From positions 2,418,001 through 2,482,000 of the forward strand of contig LR134390.1 of assembly GCA_900637705.1 (NCBI GenBank): a stretch of DNA of 64,000 bases. The letters run 5' to 3'. Of this stretch, positions 18,928 through 27,518 are shown piece by piece. A model generated the notes under the pieces. It saw only the letters and a program-made list of their open reading frames with translations. It was not told the DNA's origin and did not search any database. Origin of the DNA: Fusobacterium varium (GTDB lineage Bacteria > Fusobacteriota > Fusobacteriia > Fusobacteriales > Fusobacteriaceae). Each line of letters begins with the position of its first letter. Position 1 is the stretch's first letter. The position numbers and the translations under genes were made by a program.

Positions 18928-19575
18928 CTATTTAACTATGTAGTCTACGAATATTCTAGATGTCATTACATGATCTGGGTCAATTTCTCCCACTTTTACT
19001 AATTTTTCTGCAAAAACTATAACTGTATCTGCTGCTGTTGCCATCATTGGGTTAAAGTTTTTAGTTGTTTTAGCATAAATAACATTTCCTAGTTCATCAA
19101 CTACAGAACCATTTAAAAGTGCTACATCAGCTCTTAGAGGTTTTTCTAAAATATATTTTTTTCCATCTACTGTAAGAACTTCTTTTCCTTCTTCAACAAT
19201 AGTTCCTATTCCAGTTGGTGTTAAGATTCCTCCTAGTCCATTTCCTCCAGCTCTTACTCTTTCAGCTAATGTTCCTTGAGGTGCTAGTTCAACTTCCATT
19301 TCACCAGACTGCATTTTTCTTCCAGTTTCTGGGTTTGTTCCGATATGAGAAGCAATTACTTTTTTAACTTGGTTATTTACAACAAGTCTTCCAATTCCTT
19401 TGTCTGGAAATCCTGTATCATTAGCTATAACAGTAAGATCTTTTACACCTTTAGCTATTAAAGCATCTATTATTTTTTCAGGTGTTCCTACTCCTAGAAA
19501 TCCCCCAATAAAAACTGTCATTCCATCTTTTACATGAGATACAGCTTCTTCCATTGAAACTAATTTGTTTTTCAT
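18928..19575 (-). CDS. atoD: Butyrate/acetoacetate CoA-transferase subunit A
   Basis: Alpha subunit, 215 residues, with the CoA-binding signature FIGGFLGVGTPEKIIDAL near residue 22, VIANDTGFPDKGIGRL, SHIGTNPETGRKM, and ELAPQGTLAERVRAGGNGLGG. It forms the heterotetramer with the downstream AtoA. The clear GGAGGGC site lies before the start. It is co-oriented and close to an Ogg-type glycosylase gene and atoE. Confidence 0.95.
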   Translation of the reverse strand: MKNKLVSMEEAVSHVKDGMTVFIGGFLGVGTPEKIIDALIAKGVKDLTVIANDTGFPDKGIGRLVVNNQVKKVIASHIGTNPETGRKMQSGEMEVELAPQGTLAERVRAGGNGLGGILTPTGIGTIVEEGKEVLTVDGKKYILEKPLRADVALLNGSVVDELGNVIYAKTTKNFNPMMATAADTVIVFAEKLVKVGEIDPDHVMTSRIFVDYIVK

Positions 19576-19596
19576 TTTGCCCTCCTAACACTTATT

Positions 19597-20253
19597 TTAT
19601 TTAAATATTTCTCCGGCTTCCTTGTACCATAGAAGTAAATCTAAACTATCCATAGATATATCTACATAATCACAATAAGCTTTCATCTTTTTTTCGATCT
19701 CTAAATACAATTTAGGAGTCAGAGATTTTGGAATTTCTTCCATCACTTCTAATTTTACTAAATTTTTCAGGATATGTCTATCTAAAATCGAAATTTTCTT
19801 TCCGAATCCGACATTTCTCAGAAAGTGACTAGCCTCTTTATAAGCCATTCCTTTAATATTTTTTACTATCCATTCTCTCTTTTCATTTACATCAGATATG
19901 CTTTTGAAAAAATCTTTTGTTATAATTTTTCCATTCTTATCTTTCATTTGCTCTCTAAGATTAACTAAATATTTTGCTTTATTATTCTTAAATCTCACTA
20001 TATTTAAATACTCTACTATTTCTTCAGCAGTTCCATTGAATAAAAGCCCATTATCTCTGAGAGTACTAATAGCCTTCCATGCATTTACTGCTTTAGATTG
20101 AGGTGTTAGTATACAAAAAGATAATTCTGTATGAATATCTTCATTATTCCCCTTTTTCCATATGTCACTAAAATCATTTAATCTTTTTTCTATTTCTTCT
20201 TTTTTTTCTTCGTATATTTCTTTTATCTCATAAAAATAAGCATTTTTTTTCAT
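19597..20253 (-). CDS. ogg: N-glycosylase/DNA lyase, Ogg2 type
   Basis: Member of the HhH-GPD superfamily, 218 residues, close to the archaeal-type 8-oxoguanine glycosylase Ogg2. Visible are FCILTPQSKAVNAW, the hairpin-helix segment IKGMAYKEASHFLRNVG with the catalytic lysine K139, and ILDRHILKNL with the activating aspartate D158. It removes 8-oxoG and nicks the abasic site. It has no four-cysteine cluster. Its position between atoE (8 bases) and atoD (21 bases) puts a DNA repair gene inside a fatty-acid operon; the functional link is unknown. Confidence 0.85.
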   Translation of the reverse strand: MKKNAYFYEIKEIYEEKKEEIEKRLNDFSDIWKKGNNEDIHTELSFCILTPQSKAVNAWKAISTLRDNGLLFNGTAEEIVEYLNIVRFKNNKAKYLVNLREQMKDKNGKIITKDFFKSISDVNEKREWIVKNIKGMAYKEASHFLRNVGFGKKISILDRHILKNLVKLEVMEEIPKSLTPKLYLEIEKKMKAYCDYVDISMDSLDLLLWYKEAGEIFK

Positions 20254-20261
20254 TTATTTAC

Positions 20262-21665
20262 CTAGAACAATAAGAATCCTGTTGAAATTACTACTCCTGA
20301 ACAAAGAAGTACTATTAAACAGTATCCCATAATATCTTTAGCTCCCAATCCTGCAATACCTAATGCTGGTAATGCCCAGAACGGCTGTATCATATTTGTC
20401 CAAGCATCTCCCCAAGCAATAGCCATAGCTGATTTAGCTGTCATATATATAGCTGGTTTACCTGCATATTTAGCTATCTCAATTCCTGCTGGCATTACTA
20501 TTGGAGCTTGAACTGCCCATTGTCCTCCTCCAGAAGGTACAAAGAAGTTTACTATTCCTGCACTTAAGAATGAAAATAGTGGGAATGTTTTTGGAGTAGA
20601 AATATTTACGAAGAAATTAGACATTAGTATAGCTAATGATACTCCATCAGCATTTGCTCCTGTCATGATACCCATAATTCCAGCATAAAATGGAAATTGT
20701 AGAAGTATTCCTGCTGCTCCTTTAGTTGCTTCACCAAAGGCATTTATAAATTTTCTAGGTGTTCCATGAAGAATAATTCCTGTAAATAAGAATATAAAGT
20801 TAACCAGATTAAGGTTAAGATTAAATCCTTTAGTTATAAAATATTGAAGAATATAAGACCAACCCATAACTCCTAAAATAATAGAAACTACTCTACTATT
20901 TTCTATTTTTTCAGCTGGAGTCATATTTTCATGAAGTAAAACTTTTTCTTCTGGCTCTTCCAACAATTTTGGATCAACAGTAACAACTTCATTTTCAGCT
21001 GGATACATAGCTCTATTTATTAATGGCAACATTATAATAAGTGCTCCAACAATAAATAAATTCATTGGTGAAAACAGAGTTAAACTTGTAGGTATATTTT
21101 CAGTTACAGCACCTGCAGTTTGTTTTGATAGAGCTGCTACACTGTCACTTGCAACCTGTAGAGGAATAGACCCAGATAATCCTCCATGCCACACTAAGAA
21201 TCCTGTATAAGCTGATGCAATAAGAAGTCTATAATCTACCCCTTTTACTTTTTTAGCTATTTCTTTAGCAAAAATAGCTCCAATAACCAGTCCAAATCCC
21301 CAGTTTAATATACATGCTATAGTAGAAACTAATGTTACTACAACAATAGCCTGTTTAGGACTAGATAATTTAGATGCCATACTTGATAATATTTTTTTAA
21401 ACACACTTGAACTAGCCATTGTATGACCTGTTACAAGTACCAATGCCATCTGCATTGAGAATGACAACAGTGACCAGAAACCATTTGTCCAATGCCCTAT
21501 AATTCTCATTGGCGACTGTTTTGTAAAAATAACAGCTCCTATAAATACTATAAATGTCAGCATTGCACAGAAAATATATGGATCTGGCAAATACTTTTGC
21601 ATTAAAGAAACACAAAAAGATGTGAATCTTTTAAATGCCCCTTGTTTAGTTTGTTGGTTATTCAT
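20262..21665 (-). CDS. atoE: Short-chain fatty acid transporter AtoE family
   Basis: 467-residue polytopic membrane protein of the AtoE/DcuC-related family. It has many hydrophobic segments, QKYLPDPYIFCAMLTFIVF at the N-terminus, a GFWSLLSFSMQMALVLVTGH helix, WGFGLVIGAIFAKE, and the conserved FVPSGGGQWAVQAPI near residue 390. It is expected to import short-chain acids such as acetoacetate or butyrate for the CoA-transferase encoded downstream. It is the first gene of the operon, with GGGAGGAAAG upstream and a strong promoter. Confidence 0.93.
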   Translation of the reverse strand: MNNQQTKQGAFKRFTSFCVSLMQKYLPDPYIFCAMLTFIVFIGAVIFTKQSPMRIIGHWTNGFWSLLSFSMQMALVLVTGHTMASSSVFKKILSSMASKLSSPKQAIVVVTLVSTIACILNWGFGLVIGAIFAKEIAKKVKGVDYRLLIASAYTGFLVWHGGLSGSIPLQVASDSVAALSKQTAGAVTENIPTSLTLFSPMNLFIVGALIIMLPLINRAMYPAENEVVTVDPKLLEEPEEKVLLHENMTPAEKIENSRVVSIILGVMGWSYILQYFITKGFNLNLNLVNFIFLFTGIILHGTPRKFINAFGEATKGAAGILLQFPFYAGIMGIMTGANADGVSLAILMSNFFVNISTPKTFPLFSFLSAGIVNFFVPSGGGQWAVQAPIVMPAGIEIAKYAGKPAIYMTAKSAMAIAWGDAWTNMIQPFWALPALGIAGLGAKDIMGYCLIVLLCSGVVISTGFLLF

Positions 21666-21688
21666 TTCTTTCCTCCCTCACAATCCTT

Positions 21689-21708
21689 AAATTTGAAAAA
21701 TCAAATTT
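21689..21708. promoter_or_regulatory. Palindrome in the atoE leader
   Basis: AAATTTGA (21689-21696), an AAAA spacer and TCAAATTT (21701-21708) form a perfect 8-bp dyad between the -10 box and the atoE ribosome binding site. It could be an operator covering the start of transcription or a weak leader hairpin. Confidence 0.4.
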
Positions 21709-21717
21709 CCTATTCTA

Positions 21718-21746
21718 AGTATATACTCAACACCATGTAAAGTCAA
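21718..21746 (-). promoter_or_regulatory. Promoter of the atoE-ogg-atoD-atoA operon
   Basis: Minus-strand TTGACT (21741-21746), a 17-base spacer and TATACT (21718-21723), about 53 bases upstream of the atoE start. Near-consensus sigma-70 promoter. Confidence 0.75.
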
Positions 21747-21808
21747 TATATTTAATCACATACACCACACAACTAGTACACTTTATATAAAATACCTTTA
21801 TTCGTAAT

Positions 21809-23245
21809 TTATGCTTCTTCTATTTCAAATTCTTCCTCATCATAAATATCTTTTATGTCATCTGTTTTTTTTGCCAGCTCAAACCAGAAATTTACAATTT
21901 TTTCTTCAGAAAAATATACTCCAAATTTACTTTTATGATTTTCTAATATTCCTCTTACAATAGATAACCCTAAACCATGTCCATCTCTATCTCTAACTTT
22001 ATCTAATCTATAGAAAGGTGTCCAGATGCTATCTAAGTCATTTTCTGTTAATCTATCTGTTTCATTGCTTACAGTTATTCTTTCCTTATTTCCAATATCT
22101 TCAGCACTTATAATTACATCTCTATCTCCAGAAGAATATTTTAAAGCATTTACTACAAGGTTATCAAGTACTCTTTCAATATATTTTTCATCACATAAAA
22201 CAAAAATGTCTTTGCTTCCATTATAAACTATTCTCTTATATTTAGAAGAGTATTTATCTTTTATATCCTTTATTATAGGATAAAAATTTATTTCTTCAAT
22301 ATCCATTTTAAAATATCCTGATTCCATTTGTGATATTAGTAAGAGTTCTTTAACTAAGGAGTCCATTTTCAAACTTTCTTCCATAATAACTTCACAATAA
22401 AAATTTTTATCTTCTTCATTTGCTACATTCTCAACAAGTCCTTGAGCATATCCCTGTATTATGGATATAGGAGTTTTTAATTCATGACTGACACTTGCTA
22501 TAAATTCTTTTCTCAATTTATCCAGTCTTTTTTCATTTTCAATATCCAGCATAAGTTTCCTGTTAAGTTCATTTAATTCATCTATACTTTTTTCTAAAGT
22601 TTCTCCCATTCTATTGATTGCATAACCCAATTCTCCTATTTCATCTTTACTATCTTTATCAAATTTTCTATTAAAATCAAGTTCCGAAATTTTTTGAGTT
22701 ATTTCTTTTATTTCCAATATAGGATCAGTCATCTTTTTAGAAAATACAAATGACATAGAAGAACCTATTATCAAGGCTAACATTATTATTAGAAGATGAT
22801 ACCTTGTGGATATTTCTAATCCTTCCTGAATGAAACTAAGAGGAGTTATTATTTCAATATATCTATCACTCCTATAAGGCATAAAAAGTATTAAAACTTT
22901 TCCTCTATAATCAAGAAGAGTTATTTCTTCAAAAACATATTCATGTTCTTTAAGTTTATGTGCTATAGCATCTATCTCTCTTTTGGAAAGTATTGATTCT
23001 GTTTCAAGTCTGTATAACTCTTGATTTTTCTTTATAAGTATGGCAACATTTGAATGCATCTCAAGATTTTGAAAATCTATGACATATTTAGGATCGACAA
23101 GTATTTTTCCTAGTTCTACGAGTTTTTCTTTCTTATTTTTTATATAGAATTTTTCCAGATAAATGCTATTTGTTACTAGCAATCCTAAGACTATCATAAC
23201 TACTACACTGAACATCAGGAAAAATATTTTCCACCTTATCTTCAT
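21809..23245 (-). CDS. Sensor histidine kinase
   Basis: 478-residue membrane histidine kinase. TM1 is near residues 5-25, then an extracytoplasmic sensor domain of ~125 residues, TM2 near 150-168 and HAMP near 170-225. HisKA has the phospho-acceptor H254 in SVSHELKTPISII; the ATPase domain has DNLVVNALKYSS and GHGLGLSIVRGIL. Its start overlaps the regulator stop by four bases (ATGA), so the pair is co-translated. The downstream position after copZ-copA-csoR suggests a metal or envelope signal, but the sensor domain gives no direct clue. Confidence 0.92.
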   Translation of the reverse strand: MKIRWKIFFLMFSVVVMIVLGLLVTNSIYLEKFYIKNKKEKLVELGKILVDPKYVIDFQNLEMHSNVAILIKKNQELYRLETESILSKREIDAIAHKLKEHEYVFEEITLLDYRGKVLILFMPYRSDRYIEIITPLSFIQEGLEISTRYHLLIIMLALIIGSSMSFVFSKKMTDPILEIKEITQKISELDFNRKFDKDSKDEIGELGYAINRMGETLEKSIDELNELNRKLMLDIENEKRLDKLRKEFIASVSHELKTPISIIQGYAQGLVENVANEEDKNFYCEVIMEESLKMDSLVKELLLISQMESGYFKMDIEEINFYPIIKDIKDKYSSKYKRIVYNGSKDIFVLCDEKYIERVLDNLVVNALKYSSGDRDVIISAEDIGNKERITVSNETDRLTENDLDSIWTPFYRLDKVRDRDGHGLGLSIVRGILENHKSKFGVYFSEEKIVNFWFELAKKTDDIKDIYDEEEFEIEEA

Positions 23246-23907
23246 TTATCTCCCTCGAATTTATATCCAAATCCTCTCACTGTCTGGATAAAATTATCTC
23301 CTATTTTTTTTCTTAATCTTTTTATATGCGTATCCACAGTTCTGGAATCACCAAAGTAATCCCAACCCCATACTGAATTTAAAATCTTTTCTCTAGATAG
23401 TGCTAATCCTTTATTTTCTATAAAGAAATATAAAAGGTCGTATTCTTTAGGGGTAAGCTCAAGTATTACATCTCCCAATTTTACCTCCCTTTTTGATGTA
23501 TCTATAATTAAATCTCCAAATTCAAGATAAGTTTTATCAACTATTTTTCCATCTCTTCTCAGTAGGGCTTTTACTTTTGCTACTAATAATTTAGGATTAA
23601 AAGGCTTTATCATATATTCATCTGTTTCTAATTCAAATCCAAATAACTGATCGCTTTCATCAGCTCTAGCTGTAAGCATAATGATAGGCACCTGAGATTC
23701 TTCTCTTATTTTTCTGCACACACTCCAACCATCTATTTTTGGCATCATTATATCCAGGATAACAATATCATATGTAGTCTGAAAAAAAAGGTCTAATCCT
23801 TCTTCTCCATCTCCAGCTTCATCTACACTGTATCCTTCTCTCACAAGGTAATCCTTTATGAGTTTTCTTATTTTCCATTCATCATCTACTACAAGTATCT
23901 TTTTCAT
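23242..23907 (-). CDS. OmpR-family response regulator
   Basis: 221 residues: receiver domain with the acidic pair D8-D9, phosphorylation site D52 in ILDIMMP, the conserved threonine and lysine in MLTARAD and MIKPFNP, then an OmpR/PhoB winged helix (LELTPKEYDLLYFFIENKG, SREKILNSVWG, RTVDTHIKRLRKKIG). It pairs with the overlapping kinase gene. It begins 29 bases after the csoR stop, so it may be transcribed with the copper genes. Confidence 0.93.
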   Translation of the reverse strand: MKKILVVDDEWKIRKLIKDYLVREGYSVDEAGDGEEGLDLFFQTTYDIVILDIMMPKIDGWSVCRKIREESQVPIIMLTARADESDQLFGFELETDEYMIKPFNPKLLVAKVKALLRRDGKIVDKTYLEFGDLIIDTSKREVKLGDVILELTPKEYDLLYFFIENKGLALSREKILNSVWGWDYFGDSRTVDTHIKRLRKKIGDNFIQTVRGFGYKFEGDK

Positions 23908-23936
23908 AAAGCCCCCTAATTATAAAATCTTTTCTC

Positions 23937-24479
23937 CTACTTAATCATTTTATTTAGAGTATATAAAAGTTCTGTTATTACTTTATCTTCATTTCCTGAT
24001 TTTATATCTCTCACTATACAATTTTTAATATGTGATTCAAGTACCAATTTTGATACACCATCAAGTTCTCCTTTTACCAAAGATATTTCATTAAGAACTT
24101 CATTACAATGTTCCTCTTCTACAAGATCTTTTATTTTCCCTACCTGCATTTCTATTTTTTTTATCATTTCAGGTAAATCTTCTTTTATTTTCTTACTTGT
24201 TTTATCAATCATTTTATTTAATGTCTGCACAAGTTCAGAAATTATTTCATCTTCAGCCCCTGCTTTTATATCGTTAACTACACAGTTTCTTATATGAGAT
24301 TCAAGTATCAATTTTGACACTCCATTTAAAGCAGATTTTACAGATGATATTTGGTTAAGAACATCATCACACCCGATTTTATTTATCAGCATTTTCCCTA
24401 TTCCTCTTATCTGCCCTTCTATCCTATTTATTCTGGCTTCTAATTTTTTTTGAATGCTGGACATTCTTTGCTCATACAC
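23937..24479 (-). CDS. csoR: Tandem-duplicated CsoR-family metal-responsive repressor
   Basis: 180-residue protein formed of two complete CsoR/FrmR-type four-helix units. Each keeps the copper-ligand set with identical spacing: C37, H62, C66 in the first and C125, H150, C154 in the second (SKLILESHIRNC and SKLVLESHIKNC). About two thirds of the aligned core residues are identical. Normal CsoR is ~90 residues and works as a tetramer, so this protein would form a covalent dimer of the two units. The second unit's N-terminal helix lacks the RRIEGQ-like DNA-contact segment that unit one has (RINRIEGQIRGI). The frame opens at GTG 24479 (ATG at 24464) without a good ribosome site; see the overlapping short frame for the likely true N-terminus. 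Confidence 0.88.
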   Translation of the reverse strand: MYEQRMSSIQKKLEARINRIEGQIRGIGKMLINKIGCDDVLNQISSVKSALNGVSKLILESHIRNCVVNDIKAGAEDEIISELVQTLNKMIDKTSKKIKEDLPEMIKKIEMQVGKIKDLVEEEHCNEVLNEISLVKGELDGVSKLVLESHIKNCIVRDIKSGNEDKVITELLYTLNKMIK

Positions 24480-24514
24480 TCATTGGATATACAGGTTCTC
24501 TTTAACTTTTCCAT
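24440..24514 (-). CDS. Cysteine-rich 24-codon frame, probable true N-terminus of CsoR
   Basis: Fifteen bases after the copA stop, AAGGGGG precedes an ATG that opens a short frame: MEKLKRTCISNECMSKECPA, then FKKN and stop. It has three cysteines. It overlaps the start of csoR in another frame, and the two frames are separated by an A8 run on the minus strand (24444-24451). One more A would give a continuous protein reading FKKKLEARINRIEGQ. I think this segment is the real CsoR N-terminus, split by a missing base. Alternatives are a coupled leader peptide or slippage at the A8. Confidence 0.5.
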   Translation of the reverse strand: MEKLKRTCISNECMSKECPAFKKN

Positions 24515-24529
24515 CTTTGATCCCCCTTG

Positions 24530-27001
24530 TTACTGCTTTTTAAATTTTTTAAGTCTTAATGCATTAGTTACTACAGAAACAGAACTCATAGCCATTGCTC
24601 CTCCAGCTATCATAGGATTCAGAAGATGTCCAGTGAAAGGATAAAGTAATCCTGCTGCTATTGGTATTCCTAAAGTGTTGTATATAAAGGCCCAGAATAA
24701 ATTCTGCTTTATATTTCTAATAGTGGCATTACTTAAATCCATTGCTGTAAGTACATCTCTTAAATCTCTCTTCATTAAAACTATGTCTGCACTTTCCATT
24801 GCAATATCTGTTCCTCCACCTATAGCAATTCCTACATCTGCCTGTACAAGAGCTGGCGAATCATTTATTCCATCTCCTACCATTGCCACATTATATCCTT
24901 CATTCTGTAATTCTTTTACCTTCAAATATTTATCTTCTGGTGTTACTTCAGCAAATATCATATCTATTCCAACCTGTTTTCCAATGGCTTCAGCTGTTAT
25001 TTTATTATCTCCAGTTATCATTCCAATTTTATATCCTCTTGTTTTCAGTTCTTTAATTGTATCTACAGCCTCTTTTTTCATTACATCAGCAACTGCTATT
25101 ATTCCTAAAAACTTTCCATCTATTGCCATATACATTGGAGTCTTTCCTTGTGATGCTAATTCATCTAATTCCTTTTCCATAGTTATCTCTATATTTTTTG
25201 CTTTCATGAGTTTAATATTTCCTATTAATACTTCACTTTCCTCTATTTTACCATATACTCCCTGCCCAGTTATAGAGATAAAATCAGTTACTTGTGGAAA
25301 TACAAGTCCTCTCTCTTTTGCTTCTTCTACAATAGCTTCTCCTAAAGGGTGTTCTGAGTGCTGTTCAAGTGCTCCTGCTATTTGTAAAGTATCGTTTTCT
25401 TTATAACCTTCCATAGTTAATATATCAGTTACTCTTGGTTTTCCTTCTGTCAATGTTCCTGTTTTATCAAAAACTACTGCATTTACTTTATGAGCTTTTT
25501 CAAGAGCTTCTCCAGATTTTATTAATATTCCTAATTCTGCTCCTCTTCCTGTTCCTACCATTATAGCTGTAGGTGTAGCAAGCCCAAGTGAACATGGACA
25601 AGCAATTACCATTACAGAAATAAAAATAGTAAGAGCAAATATAGATGGAGTATTATTTATTTCTACAATACCACGACTTCCCAAAAAATACCAGATAATT
25701 CCTGCTGCTGTTGCTATAAGCATCACTATAGGAACAAAATACGCTGATACTTTATCTGCAATTTTGGCAATAGGAGCTTTTGAACCTTGAGCATTTTCTA
25801 CTAATTTTATAATTTTTGAAATTACAGTATCTTTTCCAACTGCTGTTGCTTCTATTTTAAGGCTTCCATTTTTATTAATACTTGCACCATAAACTATATC
25901 CCCTGCTGCTTTATCCATTGGAATACTTTCTCCTGTAAGCATAGATTCATCAACAGTACTATTTCCATCTATTACTTTTCCATCAACTGGAATACTTTCT
26001 CCAGGTTTAACTAAAAGGACTTCGCCTTTCTCTACTTCCTCTATATCTACCTGTACTATTTCTCCATTTCTTACAAGATTAGCTTTTTTACTTTTCAAGC
26101 TCATAAGTTTTTTTATAGCTTCTGAAGTTTTTCCTTTACTTACTCCTTCCAGATATTTTCCCAAAAGTATAAGTGCAAGAATAACTACTGCTGATTCAAA
26201 ATATAAAGAATGAACATAATGATAATCACCCTCTGCTATTTTAAAAGTTCCATATATACTATAAATTAAAGCTGATCCTGTTCCAGTAGCTATTAAGGAG
26301 TCCATACTTGGACTTTTCATAAATAATTGTTTAATTCCTATAATATAAAATCTTCTTCCTATATACACAACTGGGAGAGCAAGAATAAATTGTACTATTG
26401 CAAAATTCAGTGGATTCACATCTGGAGAAATAATAGCAGGAACTGGAAGTCCAATCATTGTTCCCATAGCTATATAGAAAACAATAGCAGAAAAAATAAT
26501 TGCTATTTTAAATTCTAAAAACTCTCTTTTTAAATGTTCTTCTTTTTCTTTATCTCTTAAGTTTTCAGAAGATTCCTCATGTTTTGTTCCAGTATATCCC
26601 ATTTTTTTCATTACTTCAAGGATTTCTGAAAGTTTAATAACATCTGAATCATAAACAATTTTTCCTCTGCTACTAGCTAAGTTTACTATTACAGATTTTA
26701 CTCCATTAAGCTTTGAAACTTTCTTTTCTATTTTATTAACACAAACTTGACAGCTTATTCCATCAATATCTAATTCTACATCTTTTAACTCTGATTCTTC
26801 TTCTATCTCATATCCTAATTTTTTTACAGTTTCTATTATTGTTTCTTCCTTTAAAATTGTTTCATCATAATCAACTGAAAGTTTTTCAGTAGAAAGATTA
26901 ACTACTGCTTCTTTCATTCCTTCTAATTTAGATAATTTTTTTTCTATTTTATTGACACAAACTTGGCAGCTTATGCCGCCAAGTTGATAGTTCTTTTTCA
27001 T
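24530..27001 (-). CDS. copA: Copper-translocating P1B-type ATPase
   Basis: 823-residue Cu(I) exporter. Two N-terminal heavy-metal-associated domains carry CQVC at residues 12-15 and 84-87. The core has TGES, the membrane CPC motif (VIACPCSLGLATP), DKTGTLTEGKP, the HP motif in SEHPLGEAIVEEA, and GDGINDSPAL. CPC is typical for Cu(I)/Ag(I) rather than Zn. The start overlaps the copZ stop by one base (TAATG), so copZ and copA are coupled; csoR follows. Ends normally in a basic tail. Confidence 0.95.
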   Translation of the reverse strand: MKKNYQLGGISCQVCVNKIEKKLSKLEGMKEAVVNLSTEKLSVDYDETILKEETIIETVKKLGYEIEEESELKDVELDIDGISCQVCVNKIEKKVSKLNGVKSVIVNLASSRGKIVYDSDVIKLSEILEVMKKMGYTGTKHEESSENLRDKEKEEHLKREFLEFKIAIIFSAIVFYIAMGTMIGLPVPAIISPDVNPLNFAIVQFILALPVVYIGRRFYIIGIKQLFMKSPSMDSLIATGTGSALIYSIYGTFKIAEGDYHYVHSLYFESAVVILALILLGKYLEGVSKGKTSEAIKKLMSLKSKKANLVRNGEIVQVDIEEVEKGEVLLVKPGESIPVDGKVIDGNSTVDESMLTGESIPMDKAAGDIVYGASINKNGSLKIEATAVGKDTVISKIIKLVENAQGSKAPIAKIADKVSAYFVPIVMLIATAAGIIWYFLGSRGIVEINNTPSIFALTIFISVMVIACPCSLGLATPTAIMVGTGRGAELGILIKSGEALEKAHKVNAVVFDKTGTLTEGKPRVTDILTMEGYKENDTLQIAGALEQHSEHPLGEAIVEEAKERGLVFPQVTDFISITGQGVYGKIEESEVLIGNIKLMKAKNIEITMEKELDELASQGKTPMYMAIDGKFLGIIAVADVMKKEAVDTIKELKTRGYKIGMITGDNKITAEAIGKQVGIDMIFAEVTPEDKYLKVKELQNEGYNVAMVGDGINDSPALVQADVGIAIGGGTDIAMESADIVLMKRDLRDVLTAMDLSNATIRNIKQNLFWAFIYNTLGIPIAAGLLYPFTGHLLNPMIAGGAMAMSSVSVVTNALRLKKFKKQ

Positions 27002-27198
27002 TATTCCTCAACCTCATATCCTGCATCATCTAATGCTTCAACTATTTTCTTAAAATCATATCCTTCTGGAATATCCACAGATGCTTCTCCAATTTTTACC
27101 TCTAGTAAATCCACTCCATCTAAATTTTCCAAAGCCTCTTTCACATGTGCCACACATTTCTGACAACCCATACCATCTATTTTTATTATTTTTTTCAT
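27001..27198 (-). CDS. copZ: Copper chaperone, HMA domain
   Basis: 65-residue single heavy-metal-associated domain (KIDGMGCQKCVAHVKEAL) with CQKC near residues 12-15. It would carry Cu(I) to CopA, encoded directly downstream. Good GGAGG site 9 bases upstream. Confidence 0.9.
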   Translation of the reverse strand: MKKIIKIDGMGCQKCVAHVKEALENLDGVDLLEVKIGEASVDIPEGYDFKKIVEALDDAGYEVEE

Positions 27199-27222
27199 AA
27201 ATTATACCTCCTAATTTTTCAA

Positions 27223-27242
27223 TATAGGGTATACCCCTATAT
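27223..27242. promoter_or_regulatory. Candidate CsoR operator at the copZ transcription start
   Basis: TATAGGG and CCCCTATA flank TATA, a near-perfect palindrome just downstream of the copZ -10 box. G/C tracts flanked by ATA/TAT are typical of CsoR/RcnR/FrmR-family sites. The half ATACCCCTATAT recurs at 27297-27308. Confidence 0.65.
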
Positions 27243-27243
27243 C

Positions 27244-27272
27244 ATAGTAACTCAAATTTTCCCAAAAGTCAA
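27244..27272 (-). promoter_or_regulatory. Promoter of the copZ-copA operon
   Basis: Minus-strand TTGACT (27267-27272), 17-base spacer, TACTAT (27244-27249). The two copies of ATACCCCTATAT lie on either side of it. Confidence 0.65.
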
Positions 27273-27296
27273 TATATTTTAGTATTTTTTAATCAC

Positions 27297-27308
27297 ATAC
27301 CCCTATAT
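27297..27308. promoter_or_regulatory. Second candidate CsoR site
   Basis: ATACCCCTATAT, identical to 27231-27242 and 66 bases away, upstream of the copZ -35 box. It may be a second, half-operator site. Confidence 0.5.
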
Positions 27309-27483
27309 TAAACTTTCAAGAATCAAATACTTTATTTTTAATCTTCTATATTAATTATTTGAATTTTTTTCTAATTATCCTCTTATTTTTTTCTTTTTCA
27401 CAAAATTTTTATATTTTTATTTATAAACAAAATTTTAAAATTTTATTTTATTTCAAAAGTTTCTATAAACTTAATTTTCAAAT

Positions 27484-27512
27484 TTGACAAAATTAGTTCT
27501 TTTTGATATAAT
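27484..27512 (+). promoter_or_regulatory. Consensus sigma-70 promoter of glpQ
   Basis: TTGACA (27484-27489), 17-base spacer, TATAAT (27507-27512): a perfect match to the consensus. The glpQ start is 184 bases downstream of the -10 box. Confidence 0.85.
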
Positions 27513-27518
27513 TTCAAT

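Noticed and set aside
24675-25406. 243-codon plus-strand frame opposite copA
   Set aside because: Lies fully inside the copA catalytic core on the other strand; no domain recognisable.
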